64,000 nt of DNA, taken from contig CAYJPL010000008.1 of assembly GCA_964372125.1 (NCBI GenBank), positions 1-64,000 on the forward strand, written 5' to 3'. Below the pieces are notes generated by a model, which ran no database searches, was not told the origin of the DNA, and was given only the letters and a program-made list of their open reading frames with translations. A program made the position numbers and the translations under genes. Below are positions 1 through 7,967 of the stretch, one piece after another. This stretch comes from Tannockella sp964372125 (GTDB taxonomy: Bacteria; Bacillota_I; Bacilli_A; Erysipelotrichales; Coprobacillaceae). Position 1 is the first letter of the stretch. Every line of letters starts with the position of its first letter.

Positions 1-3000
1 ATCTTCTTCACCGTATTTTTTAGAGGCATTATCAATTGTTACTTCTAATACTCTTGGTGATACTTCTAGTGTCACAGCAAGTGGAGCACTATCTATATAT
101 CCTTCTTTAGTTGCTACTACATATAATGTTTTTGTTCCAACGTTAAGTTGAGATAAATCTGTTACTTCCGTTTCAAGTGATAGATCACCATAATATTTAT
201 ACACTACATCAGTTATTTCACTTTCCTCAACCGTTGTTTCTAATATAGCATTCGAGAAAGTTAATGCTTCACCATCATAAACTTTAGTTAAGTTCTCACC
301 ATCAACATCAACCGTATCTAACTCTAATTGTTGTTCTACAAATACCGCATAATATGTTGCAGCGTTTGTTACTGTTGTTGGTACAACTACATCTGCTTCT
401 GTAGCACCTTCAGTTAGTGACCAACCAATAAATTTCATTACACCATTTGTAGGATTTTCTACTGTTGGCATATCACCATTGTGTTCAATTATTTCGTCCG
501 TTAAAACAGTTGATCCGTTTTTGAAAACAACATTATGTTCTACTACAGCATACAATTTTGTTGTGTCTGCTGTAATTGTGTTAACGATGTTTCCAGACGC
601 ATCTACCCAGTACTTAAAAGTTGTACCAGTAGGTAGTCCTTCTTCATTTGTTTTGCTTGGAGCAAGTGTTACTTTTTCTTCAACGTTATCATATATTAAA
701 TCACCGTTGTATCCAAAGTAATCAACAAGTACTGTTTTATAATCAAAATAGATTTCAAATTTTGTATTGTTTGCAACAATTTTATAGTCATATTTTGAAG
801 TTGTTACATCCCAGTCAGCTTGTGCATCAATGATTGCTTCTACATCAGCATTATTGATAATTTCACTAAATAAAATTTTATTTCCAATTGCTGTATCTAA
901 GCTAACTTCATTTTCCATTTTTACACCTTCTGGAGTATAAAACGTTACTGTTGACGTTGCACTTGTATCTTCAGTTGAATAAGTAAATGTAAATACATTT
1001 TCATCACTACTGCTTAAGAATGCTGCTAACGTTACATCACTTGTAAGTTTATATCCTTCGATGTACGGAGCATTAATCGTTAAGAATAGAGCTGTCGTAG
1101 TTAAATTTTCTGTTGCTCTTATTTCATTACCTTCTTGATCTACATATTTAACTGTATAATTAAATTCGATTGTATCTGTTTTAGTATAAGTGAAGATGAT
1201 TTTATCATTTTCACCAGTAATTACACTAGTTGTAGATAATGCATTAGGAACATAATATCCACTAGGCCATCCTGCACTAATTAAAATTGATGAACTTAAT
1301 GAATTAGCTTCCACTATTTGTCCAACTTTTACACCTGTAAATGTTTGTACAAATGATTTAACTTCTACTCCATCATCATATTGATGGATAACTTCATATG
1401 TGAACTCACCACTTTCAATCCAGCTTGCGACAGCATATTTTTCTTCTTTGATTTGTTGTTCAAGAGCAAAATACGTATCTTCTCCGGCATCTCTTACACC
1501 ATTTTTATTTTCATCAATAATCCAACCTGTAAAGATATATCCAAGACGTGTTGGAGTATATTCTAAAGAATTTCCAATCATTGCATTTTCATCAATAGAC
1601 AATGTTACTGTTTCTAAAGTTTCTCCTGATACATTATGTTCTAATGTTCCACCATCAGCAGAGAAATGTACATCATATTGAGGCGGTATCCATTTTGCGA
1701 ATAACGTAATTGAACTACCTGCAACATTTGGCATTGTATCAGATTCCCAATTCACAGGGTTTTTACACTCTGCTTCATAATACCATCCAGCAAAAGTATA
1801 ACCAGTTTCAGGATTTACTGTTCCAACTGGAAGTTCTGTTGGCTCATATTCTTTTAACTCTTCTTGATATAATACGTCTAAAATGCTATCCGGACTCGTA
1901 ATATCAATTGGTAGACTCGCTGATAATTGTAAATTGAAATTAATATCTATACGATCTCTAGTATAGTAAAATTCCTTAGAGTATCCGTCTTCACTTGAAA
2001 CCGTGTCATGAATCTTCAATCCTTCTAATTCTTTATAACCTAACATACCACCCTCGTAATTGTAATAATCCTCTGTTAGTTTTTCGATTTCAACATACTG
2101 TTTTCCGTTATGTTCAACTACAATTACATCTTCGTCAGTTAATTCATGTGATAAAACTTCTGCATAGTACTTCGCTGAATATTTCATTAAGTAATTAACA
2201 TTTCCAGAATTTCCTTTTATTTTTAACGTTGTTCCCGTACTAGGTATCAAATCTAATGTAAATTCGGTACGATGCGTAATATGCGTTTTATTACCTTCTA
2301 ATGAAATATAAGTCCAACTTATTATTGTTGTTCCATATGAAGATGCGGAGATATATTTTTGTGATGGCCAAATATCTGATATATCTTGTTCGTATTTAGC
2401 GTACATTGTATATCCTGCACTATTTAAATGTTGAACGTCTTGTCCTGGTAAATTTAATTCTAATGTACTAGCACTCGTGAATGTTAAAGCATAAAGTGTT
2501 CTTGTATAGTAAACATTTACAACTGTCGTACCATCACCAAGCACTTCTTTTGAACCAGCATCATTCCATGAATATGTTGCGTAATCAGATGTATAATGTT
2601 CACCCGCTAATTCAAATGGAGTTGTATTTATATCATCGATATTTGCAACAACACCTGAAGTTCCAGTTGTTTTTTCTGTTTTTACATATGAGTAGTTATC
2701 CGTATTATATAACTCTACAGAATTATCATTTAGATCTTCACTTGGTAAAACATTTGGTTTTTCAAGCCAATACACTACTGTATATTCTACTTCTTCACCA
2801 ATCCACTTTGCAGTGTATACTACATTTTCTTGAGGCATAGTTGTTGGAAAATTACTTAGATCTGCATTTATAGTACTTCCATCACTTCCAGTGTATCCAT
2901 CAAATGTATATCCTGAGCGAGTTGGCGCTGCTGGAGTAGTTATTGATGCACCGAATTTTGATGATATTGGATCTACTTGAGAACCACTTCCAGTATTAAA

Positions 3001-3957
3001 AGTTATAAAGAATGTTTCTCTTTTGTAATATATTTCGACAGTAGTATTTACACCATCTTTAAGCATTTTTTGTTCGATTGGACCTTGTAAAGTATATCCA
3101 TCTGCTACAACTGCACTTCCTTCTGTATAATTCCCGGCAGTTCCAGTTAACGATTCAGTTTTAGTCTCATCTAATACATACTCACCTGATGCATCTTCAA
3201 AGTAATGTTCCACACTATAGTTTACTGCTACAGCATCTAAAACACGATACGTCACAATAATTTCATTTGCTGAGCTACCTGTAATTGAAAGTGTCGCTTG
3301 ACTACTATCAACCAACTCTGCACCGTTAATCTCTGGAGAGTCTAAGTTTACGGTTTCACCGTTACCAATAACAACTTCTCTAGATGGATGAGCTTCTGTT
3401 CCATCTTCGTATACATATGTAATTGTTTTATTTGAAGTAACAGCCTCTTCTTTATACACTGCAACTAGCGTAACTTCCTTTACTATAAAAGGATCTGCAG
3501 CAAGTTCTTCCTCGCTGTAGCTAACTGTTAGCGTATTTAAATCTACGATTTCACCATCAAGTGTCCAATGACTAAATTGTCTTCCTGTTGGATTTAACGA
3601 TGGAGATGCTACACCATCACCATCAACAAGCGGATATGAAACACCGCTATTTGTATAGTGAGGAACAAGACTAGCTAGTGTTACATTTTCACCAGCATCA
3701 TTTGCTCCTATAAAATTCACATAGAATAATGCACTACTTGCATCATCACTAGAATACATCGAAACAGGCCCCATGTAGCTTTGAAAAACTACAGCCTCCT
3801 CTTTATTATTGTTTAAGTCTTGAGCATTATTTTGTTGTTCTGTTTGCACTTCTTGTAAATGCTCACTTGCAAATGCTGAGAATTCAACACTTGTTGTTGT
3901 TAATAAAACCACTAATAAAATGATCAAACTCTTACTAATTAATTGCTTCACCTTCAT
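1..3957 (-). CDS. Large secreted repeat surface protein, 5' part only (C-terminus beyond the window)
   Basis: The frame is open from an ATG at 3957 to the window edge, about 1319 codons with no stop where checked. The first 30 residues form a signal peptide (MKVKQLISKS, then a Leu/Val-rich core, then AFAS). After it come repeated segments of the InlB B-repeat / Flg_new kind, recognisable by phrases such as GRQFSHWTLDGE and MKFIGWSLTEG, alternating with beta-rich stretches such as STVTFYTPEGVKME. The last visible residues (VTIDNASKKYGEED) resemble the start of an MBG-type domain. This is the build of a wall-anchored or secreted adhesin-like protein; no catalytic domain is visible. The Shine-Dalgarno GAAGGGAAG precedes the ATG. 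The anchor, if any, lies outside the window. The secretion and repeat class are seen directly; adhesion is inference. Confidence 0.85.
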   Translation of the reverse strand, partial: MKVKQLISKSLIILLVVLLTTTSVEFSAFASEHLQEVQTEQQNNAQDLNNNKEEAVVFQSYMGPVSMYSSDDASSALFYVNFIGANDAGENVTLASLVPHYTNSGVSYPLVDGDGVASPSLNPTGRQFSHWTLDGEIVDLNTLTVSYSEEELAADPFIVKEVTLVAVYKEEAVTSNKTITYVYEDGTEAHPSREVVIGNGETVNLDSPEINGAELVDSSQATLSITGSSANEIIVTYRVLDAVAVNYSVEHYFEDASGEYVLDETKTESLTGTAGNYTEGSAVVADGYTLQGPIEQKMLKDGVNTTVEIYYKRETFFITFNTGSGSQVDPISSKFGASITTPAAPTRSGYTFDGYTGSDGSTINADLSNFPTTMPQENVVYTAKWIGEEVEYTVVYWLEKPNVLPSEDLNDNSVELYNTDNYSYVKTEKTTGTSGVVANIDDINTTPFELAGEHYTSDYATYSWNDAGSKEVLGDGTTVVNVYYTRTLYALTFTSASTLELNLPGQDVQHLNSAGYTMYAKYEQDISDIWPSQKYISASSYGTTIISWTYISLEGNKTHITHRTEFTLDLIPSTGTTLKIKGNSGNVNYLMKYSAKYYAEVLSHELTDEDVIVVEHNGKQYVEIEKLTEDYYNYEGGMLGYKELEGLKIHDTVSSEDGYSKEFYYTRDRIDINFNLQLSASLPIDITSPDSILDVLYQEELKEYEPTELPVGTVNPETGYTFAGWYYEAECKNPVNWESDTMPNVAGSSITLFAKWIPPQYDVHFSADGGTLEHNVSGETLETVTLSIDENAMIGNSLEYTPTRLGYIFTGWIIDENKNGVRDAGEDTYFALEQQIKEEKYAVASWIESGEFTYEVIHQYDDGVEVKSFVQTFTGVKVGQIVEANSLSSSILISAGWPSGYYVPNALSTTSVITGENDKIIFTYTKTDTIEFNYTVKYVDQEGNEIRATENLTTTALFLTINAPYIEGYKLTSDVTLAAFLSSSDENVFTFTYSTEDTSATSTVTFYTPEGVKMENEVSLDTAIGNKILFSEIINNADVEAIIDAQADWDVTTSKYDYKIVANNTKFEIYFDYKTVLVDYFGYNGDLIYDNVEEKVTLAPSKTNEEGLPTGTTFKYWVDASGNIVNTITADTTKLYAVVEHNVVFKNGSTVLTDEIIEHNGDMPTVENPTNGVMKFIGWSLTEGATEADVVVPTTVTNAATYYAVFVEQQLELDTVDVDGENLTKVYDGEALTFSNAILETTVEESEITDVVYKYYGDLSLETEVTDLSQLNVGTKTLYVVATKEGYIDSAPLAVTLEVSPRVLEVTIDNASKKYGEED

Positions 3958-4009
3958 AAAAATACTTCCCTTCTTTTTTTTATTAATTAGATATTGTTTT
4001 CACACACTT

Positions 4010-4072
4010 GAATGCCCGTTAAATACGATTTTTTTTAACCATGTTTAATTCATAGTTTGTTAATAGGCATTC
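4010..4072 (-). promoter_or_regulatory. Inverted repeat in the 5' leader of the large surface protein
   Basis: Arms 4010-4022 and 4060-4072 read GAATGCCCGTTAA and TTAATAGGCATTC. They pair over 13 positions with one G-U and one mismatch, across a 37-nt loop. Both arms lie between the predicted transcription start (about 4080) and the ATG at 3957, so the transcript could fold into a long hairpin upstream of the ribosome binding site, or the DNA dyad could be an operator. It matches no riboswitch class that I recognise. Confidence 0.45.
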
Positions 4073-4086
4073 TTCACACGGGAATG

Positions 4087-4115
4087 ATATTACCATACTA
4101 TTAATCCTTAGTCAA
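4087..4115 (-). promoter_or_regulatory. Sigma-A-type promoter for the large surface protein
   Basis: On the minus strand TTGACT (4110-4115) and TAATAT (4087-4092) are separated by exactly 17 bases. Transcription would start near 4080, giving a leader of about 120 nt. Confidence 0.7.
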
Positions 4116-4191
4116 CAAATATTATATAAAAAAAACATTTCTACATAATACACACAAAAGATCCCAATTTTTCTACACTTTTTCATATAAT

Positions 4192-4222
4192 CAAAAAAAA
4201 AAAGAACGCCTAAGCGCTCTTT
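4192..4222 (-). terminator. Rho-independent terminator of rpsF-ssb-rpsR
   Basis: A hairpin with arms AAGAGCGC and GCGTTCTT (minus strand, one G-U) is followed by a run of about ten T, just after the rpsR stop. Confidence 0.85.
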
Positions 4223-4227
4223 CTTGA

Positions 4228-4458
4228 TTATTCACCTACATATGGTAATAAAGCCATTTGTCTTGCACGTTTGATTGCAGTTGCTAACATTCTTTGATAT
4301 TTAGCGCTTGTACCAGTTACACGTCTAGGAATGATTTTCCCGTTTGCAGAAACAAATCTTTTTAATAATTCTACATCTTTATAATCGATTTCTTTGATTT
4401 TATTTTTAGTGAAGAAACAAACTTTTCTTCTACCCATTCTTTGTCTTTTAAAAGCCAT
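4228..4458 (-). CDS. rpsR: 30S ribosomal protein S18
   Basis: This 76-residue protein has the S18 pattern: a basic N-terminus (KRQRMGRRKVCFF), the core IDYKDVELLKRFVSANGKI and the RNA-binding C-terminal PRRVTGTSAKYQRMLATAIKRAR. S18 binds S6 and 16S rRNA in the platform of the small subunit. Only one cysteine (in KVCFF) is seen near the N-terminus, so this is a C-minus, zinc-independent form. It is the last gene of the rpsF-ssb-rpsR operon, 18 nt after ssb, with Shine-Dalgarno AAAGGAGAC. Length and order are normal for Bacillota. Confidence 0.97.
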   Translation of the reverse strand: MAFKRQRMGRRKVCFFTKNKIKEIDYKDVELLKRFVSANGKIIPRRVTGTSAKYQRMLATAIKRARQMALLPYVGE

Positions 4459-4476
4459 TTGATAAGTCTCCTTTCA

Positions 4477-4935
4477 TTAAAATGGTAATTCGTCATCCAT
4501 AACATCAAATGAGTTACTTGAGTTATCAAACTCTTGTTGTAAAGTACTCATATTGTTTTGGAAATTATTGTTAGTTGGTTGTTGCATTGATTGTTGAGTT
4601 TGTGCTTTTTCTCGTGCAGCCCTTGTTTCTAAGAACTGTACAGAGTCACATACTACTTCTACAACATATACTTTTTGTCCTTGTTGGTTATCATAAGAAC
4701 GTGTTTGAATTCTTCCTTCAACACCTACTAATGAGCCTTTTGAACAATAACGTTCAACATTTTCTGCAGCTTTATTCCACACTACACAGTTTATGTAGTC
4801 TGCACTTTGTCCATCTGCTGATGTAAAGTTGCGGTTTACTGCTAAAGAAAATGATGTTACAGCTGTTTGATTTGCAGTTCTACGTAGTTCAGGGTCTCTT
4901 GTCATCCTACCTACTAATACAACTCTATTTATCAT
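4477..4935 (-). CDS. ssb: Single-stranded DNA-binding protein
   Basis: The 152-residue protein starts with MINRVVLVGRMTRDPELR, the typical opening of the OB-fold SSB domain (about residues 1-105). A flexible Gln/Asn-rich linker follows, and it ends with the acidic tip MDDELPF, the motif that recruits replication and repair partners such as PriA, RecO and RecG. It coats single-stranded DNA as a tetramer. Its place between rpsF and rpsR is conserved in Bacillota. Confidence 0.97.
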   Translation of the reverse strand: MINRVVLVGRMTRDPELRRTANQTAVTSFSLAVNRNFTSADGQSADYINCVVWNKAAENVERYCSKGSLVGVEGRIQTRSYDNQQGQKVYVVEVVCDSVQFLETRAAREKAQTQQSMQQPTNNNFQNNMSTLQQEFDNSSNSFDVMDDELPF

Positions 4936-4949
4936 ATGCTTTCTCCTTA

Positions 4950-5231
4950 TTATTTACGAAGAGTTAAATGACGTAATACAGCTCCGTTGATTTTAGCGAT
5001 ACGATCAAACTCATCGATGTTTGCTGGTGAAGTTGTTGTATCTACTACTAAGTAATATCCTTTAGTGTAGTCTTTTACTTCGTATGCTAAATCGCGTAAA
5101 CCCCATTCATTGATGTTGTCAATAGTTCCGTTATCAGTTGTTAAAATTCCTTTTAACGTTTCGATAACAGCATTTCTTGCATCTTCTTCAACGTCAGGTT
5201 TTACAATAAACATAATTTCATACTTGTTCAT
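4950..5231 (-). CDS. rpsF: 30S ribosomal protein S6
   Basis: The 93-residue protein opens MNKYEIMFIVKPDVEEDA and contains NEWGLRDLAYEVKDYTKGYY, the standard S6 core. S6 forms a heterodimer with S18, encoded two genes downstream. The start follows AGGAGGT by a normal distance. In many Bacillota the S6-S18 complex represses its own mRNA through a structured leader; the leader here is short and only partly resembles that motif. Confidence 0.97.
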   Translation of the reverse strand: MNKYEIMFIVKPDVEEDARNAVIETLKGILTTDNGTIDNINEWGLRDLAYEVKDYTKGYYLVVDTTTSPANIDEFDRIAKINGAVLRHLTLRK

Positions 5232-5255
5232 TTTTATACCTCCTATGGTCTAATG

Positions 5256-5278
5256 GTCTATTATTCATATAAATAGAC
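5256..5278 (-). promoter_or_regulatory. Small hairpin in the rpsF leader
   Basis: The arms GTCTATT (on the RNA from 5278) and AATAGAC pair perfectly over 7 bp between the promoter and the rpsF ribosome binding site. It could be part of an S6:S18 autoregulatory element, but I do not see the full conserved loop sequence of that motif. Confidence 0.35.
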
Positions 5279-5313
5279 AGGCAGTAAATTTAATATTTTT
5301 TACATGCTCACGT

Positions 5314-5342
5314 ATTATAGCACACAAATATCAATAATTCAA
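5314..5342 (-). promoter_or_regulatory. Promoter of rpsF-ssb-rpsR
   Basis: TTGAAT (5337-5342) and TATAAT (5314-5319) are 17 bases apart, with an extended -10 (TGTGC before TATAAT). Confidence 0.75.
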
Positions 5343-5363
5343 TTAAATTATATACTTTATTCC

Positions 5364-6002
5364 TTATAAATCTTCTGTAGTCGTTATCTTTATATTTTTA
5401 TAACTTCCAAGAACAACATGTATTTCTTCTTTACTATATTTTTCAACTAATGAACAATCATCAGTCGCAGCATAGTTGTTATCTTTTGCTTGTTGATAAG
5501 CATCTTTAATAATCTTTGTTTTAAAAGCTTGTGGAGTTTGTGCTTGCATTAAACTTTCTCTTTTAGGTGTATCAACGACAATTCCATTTACTACTTTCTT
5601 AATTGTATCCTTACAAGGTACCATAACAAGACATGCATTGCATTGTTCTAACTTATTACATATATCATCTAGTATCTTGGATGATATATACGGTCTTGCA
5701 CCATCATGAATTAGTACATTTGGATACCCTACTAATTGTAAACCACTGTATACACTATCCTGGCGTTCCTGTCCTCCAAGGCAATATTCAATTCTATGAT
5801 CATCATAGAACTCTTTTAGTAATTCTACTTCGTCTTCTTTAGTAACAACTATGATTTGTTTACAACGTAAATCACTTAAAAATGTATTCATTGTTTTTTC
5901 ATAAACAGTTTCACCTTCTATTTTATAAAAAATTTTATTATACGCTAGCCCTGTACGTGTACCACTACCAGCACACAACACTATTACACTATAGTTTGTC
6001 AT
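5364..6002 (-). CDS. ispD: 2-C-methyl-D-erythritol 4-phosphate cytidylyltransferase (IspD family)
   Basis: The 212-residue protein has the nucleotidyltransferase signature near the N-terminus (VIVLCAGSGTRTG, CTP-binding glycine loop, with KIFYKIEGETV after it), GGQERQDSVYSGL, LIHDGARPYI and the late QTPQAFKT and ATDDCSLVE motifs. All are typical of IspD, which makes CDP-methylerythritol in the MEP isoprenoid pathway. Related CDP-ribitol enzymes (TarI) share these motifs, so that remains an alternative. No other isoprenoid or teichoic acid gene is adjacent. The start at 6002 is chosen because GGAGGGAATAG lies just before it; a GTG 15 bases upstream would place this site inside the coding region. 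Confidence 0.85.
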   Translation of the reverse strand: MTNYSVIVLCAGSGTRTGLAYNKIFYKIEGETVYEKTMNTFLSDLRCKQIIVVTKEDEVELLKEFYDDHRIEYCLGGQERQDSVYSGLQLVGYPNVLIHDGARPYISSKILDDICNKLEQCNACLVMVPCKDTIKKVVNGIVVDTPKRESLMQAQTPQAFKTKIIKDAYQQAKDNNYAATDDCSLVEKYSKEEIHVVLGSYKNIKITTTEDL

Positions 6003-6053
6003 TTCTATTCCCTCCACAATATATAAGAGTAGTATACCACATATTATACATAA

Positions 6054-6077
6054 ATAAAAAAAGCCATATTGGCTTTT
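6054..6077 (-). terminator. Terminator of the DUF3793-flavodoxin operon
   Basis: Arms AAAGCCA and TGGCTTT with a 3-nt loop, followed on the minus strand by a T run, immediately after the flavodoxin stop. Confidence 0.8.
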
Positions 6078-6490
6078 TATTGTATTGCATTTCTACATTC
6101 TTCTTTTGCTTGCTCATCTGGTTCATAGTTTGCCATGATACCATCTTTAAGTAAATTAGCGCCAGCTTCTTTTATATCTTCTTGCCAGTTTTCCATCCAT
6201 TCACCACTACCCCATCCATAAGATCCAAATAGTATTACATCTTTAGATGCTAAATCTGCTTTGATTTCTTGATAGAACGGTTCAAATTCTGCTTCTTCTA
6301 ACACTTCTGCCCCCATTGATGGACATCCTAATGCAATAACGTCATACTCTTTAATCGCACCAGCATCAGCTTCTGTTACCGAATTTAATGTTACATCATA
6401 ACCTTTTGCTGTAGCTCCCGCAGCCATCTCAGTAGCCATTACTTCTGTGTTTCCACTTGCACTCCAATAAATAATTCCGACTTTTTTCAT
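6077..6490 (-). CDS. Flavodoxin
   Basis: The 137-residue protein is the size of a short-chain flavodoxin. The FMN phosphate loop is seen at the N-terminus (IIYWSASGNTEVMA), and further isoalloxazine-binding segments follow (LGCPSMGAE and FGSYGWGSGEW). Flavodoxins carry one or two electrons and often replace ferredoxin when iron is scarce. It lies 14 nt downstream of a DUF3793 gene in the same operon, behind two operator-like dyads. Iron regulation is inference from that arrangement. Confidence 0.93.
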   Translation of the reverse strand: MKKVGIIYWSASGNTEVMATEMAAGATAKGYDVTLNSVTEADAGAIKEYDVIALGCPSMGAEVLEEAEFEPFYQEIKADLASKDVILFGSYGWGSGEWMENWQEDIKEAGANLLKDGIMANYEPDEQAKEECRNAIQ

Positions 6491-6504
6491 CTTAAATCTC
6501 TCCT

Positions 6505-7053
6505 TTATATTTTACTTAGTTCTAAGATACTGCTACCGTTTTGATACATTTTTGTATATTTCTCTTTGCATTTGTCAAATGCTTTAAAAGTCATCTTTGC
6601 ATCTTCTAAGTTATCATAAACCTTCCAATAACCATTATATATACCATTCTTTCCACTTTGCGTAATAAATGATTTAACATCACTAACCGGATAGCCAAGA
6701 AATAAACCTATCTCATGTGGGAATTGCTCAGATGTCAAGAAGCGATATTTTAAATGTTGTAATATATCCTTAACATTATCATGAGTATACCCAATAGACC
6801 TTAAAATCTCTTTTGCTTCTGGATTTTTCAAATCTGAAACCAATAACTTTTTCCTGTAAACAAGTAGCAATGAAAAGTCACCTGTACTTTTCAATATAAC
6901 AACATATATGCCTTTTCTATTTAATAGCCTATTTAGTATTTCTATCTTATATTCAAAAAAGTCATTGCAACCACGCAAAGGAAACATACATGCTGTTTTA
7001 ATATTTGCGAGTGTCGGTGCACATTTTGTAATTAGTAATTTTTGAATGTTCAT
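6505..7053 (-). CDS. DUF3793 family protein
   Basis: This 182-residue soluble protein resembles the DUF3793 family of anaerobic Bacillota: KCAPTLANIKTACMF near the start, a central VYRKKLLVSDL and GYTHDNVKDILQHLKYRF, then FPHEIGLFLGYPVSDVKSFI. Function is not established. Genes of this family are commonly found beside a flavodoxin, as here, which suggests a role connected with flavodoxin or with metal limitation. No transmembrane segment or metal-binding cysteine cluster is visible. The ATG at 7053 follows GGAGG closely. Confidence 0.75.
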   Translation of the reverse strand: MNIQKLLITKCAPTLANIKTACMFPLRGCNDFFEYKIEILNRLLNRKGIYVVILKSTGDFSLLLVYRKKLLVSDLKNPEAKEILRSIGYTHDNVKDILQHLKYRFLTSEQFPHEIGLFLGYPVSDVKSFITQSGKNGIYNGYWKVYDNLEDAKMTFKAFDKCKEKYTKMYQNGSSILELSKI

Positions 7054-7066
7054 AAAGCCTCCATCG

Positions 7067-7082
7067 GTTAGTAATTGCTAAC
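7067..7082 (-). promoter_or_regulatory. Operator-like dyad 2 upstream of DUF3793-flavodoxin
   Basis: GTTAGTAATTGCTAAC: arms GTTAG and CTAAC in the same geometry as the dyad at 7100-7115, with centres 33 bp apart (about three helical turns). It lies between the transcription start and the start codon. Confidence 0.65.
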
Positions 7083-7099
7083 TATAAATATTACAAACG

Positions 7100-7115
7100 G
7101 TTAGCTTTCGCTAAC
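7100..7115 (-). promoter_or_regulatory. Operator-like dyad 1 upstream of DUF3793-flavodoxin
   Basis: GTTAGCTTTCGCTAAC is a 16-bp inverted repeat (arms GTTAGC and GCTAAC around a 4-bp centre). It begins a few bases after the -10 hexamer, at or just past the predicted transcription start, which is a classical repressor position. The TTAG/CTAA half-sites recall DtxR/IdeR-type metal repressor sites, but the regulator is not identified here. Confidence 0.7.
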
Positions 7116-7123
7116 TTATTTTA

Positions 7124-7152
7124 ATAATATACCTATACACTAATCTTGTCAA
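7124..7152 (-). promoter_or_regulatory. Promoter of the DUF3793-flavodoxin operon
   Basis: Consensus TTGACA (7147-7152) and TATTAT (7124-7129) with a 17-base spacer. The -35 sits directly after the T run of the phnX terminator. Confidence 0.8.
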
Positions 7153-7193
7153 TAAAAAAAGAAGCATAATGTGGATAATCCACATCATACTTC
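7153..7193 (-). terminator. Terminator of the phosphonate operon
   Basis: A long hairpin (7161-7193) with about 16 paired positions including two G-U pairs, outer arms GAAGTATG and CATTATGCTTC-like, followed by seven T on the minus strand. It lies just after the phnX stop. Confidence 0.85.
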
Positions 7194-7201
7194 ATATGAA
7201 C

Positions 7202-7966
7202 TTATACGTATTCTAATAATCCTCTCATATCTTGAATCACAGCATCTGCGCCAGCATCTAAGTATACTTTTTTTGCTTTTTCATTTACTTTTAATTTATC
7301 AGATTCAGATAAATTGTCATACTCATCTTTTGTCATCCCAACAACAGAGCTTCCTTCGATAATTCCAATCGCAAACACTCCAGCCGCTTTAGCTTCTTTG
7401 ATGTCTGATACTGTGTCTCCTACTTTTACTACATCATCTACATGATTTACATGTAAAGTTTCCATATTTCTATAAATCATGTATGGAAAAGGTCTACCAA
7501 TGTTGTTTGTAGAGTCTGGAGCATACCAACACTCTGGAGCATAACCTTGTTCCTTAGCTTTTTTAGTAACTACTTCCATCATTGCATTTGTGTATCCAGT
7601 AGTAGATCCAATTTTGATTCCTTTATCTTTTAATGTTGCAATCACTCCTAATACATATGGTTTTAGGTCACAATAGTCTTCTAAAATCGCAAATAATGCT
7701 GGTTCAAAACTTTCATACATTTCGTCAATGTCTTTTTCTGTCGATGCACGCTTATGAATTTTTTCAAATTCTTCTTTAATTCTAGGCATTGCAAGCATTG
7801 TTTTAATATGCTCTCTTTTTAACATTCCCATTGGTTCTCTAACTTCATCAGATGTAGGAGTAATTCCTCTTTCTTCAAATACTTTTGAAAATGCTGCAAC
7901 TGGTGCAAAGCAACCATAATCAACCGTAGTTCCTGCCCAATCAAAAATCACTGTAGTTTTTTTCAT
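7202..7966 (-). CDS. phnX: Phosphonoacetaldehyde hydrolase (phosphonatase)
   Basis: This 254-residue HAD-family enzyme cleaves the C-P bond of phosphonoacetaldehyde to acetaldehyde and phosphate. The nucleophile motif is the phosphonatase form IFDWAGTTVDYG, with Asp9 as nucleophile. The cap domain has REPMGMLKREH, whose Lys50 fits the Schiff-base lysine that sets phosphonatases apart from other HAD enzymes. STTGYT and VGDTVSDIKEA supply HAD motifs 2 and 4. It is the last gene of the phosphonate operon, 1 nt after phnW, so both steps from 2-aminoethylphosphonate are co-expressed. Length is normal. Confidence 0.95.
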   Translation of the reverse strand: MKKTTVIFDWAGTTVDYGCFAPVAAFSKVFEERGITPTSDEVREPMGMLKREHIKTMLAMPRIKEEFEKIHKRASTEKDIDEMYESFEPALFAILEDYCDLKPYVLGVIATLKDKGIKIGSTTGYTNAMMEVVTKKAKEQGYAPECWYAPDSTNNIGRPFPYMIYRNMETLHVNHVDDVVKVGDTVSDIKEAKAAGVFAIGIIEGSSVVGMTKDEYDNLSESDKLKVNEKAKKVYLDAGADAVIQDMRGLLEYV

Positions 7967-7967
7967 A

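Noticed and set aside
2481..2840. Plus-strand frames between 479 and 2840
   Set aside because: They lie opposite the long minus-strand surface protein, have odd His/Leu-rich composition and no ribosome sites.
7170..7178. TGTGGATAA (a DnaA box) inside the phnX terminator
   Set aside because: It is part of the terminator hairpin arm, and no other box lies near.
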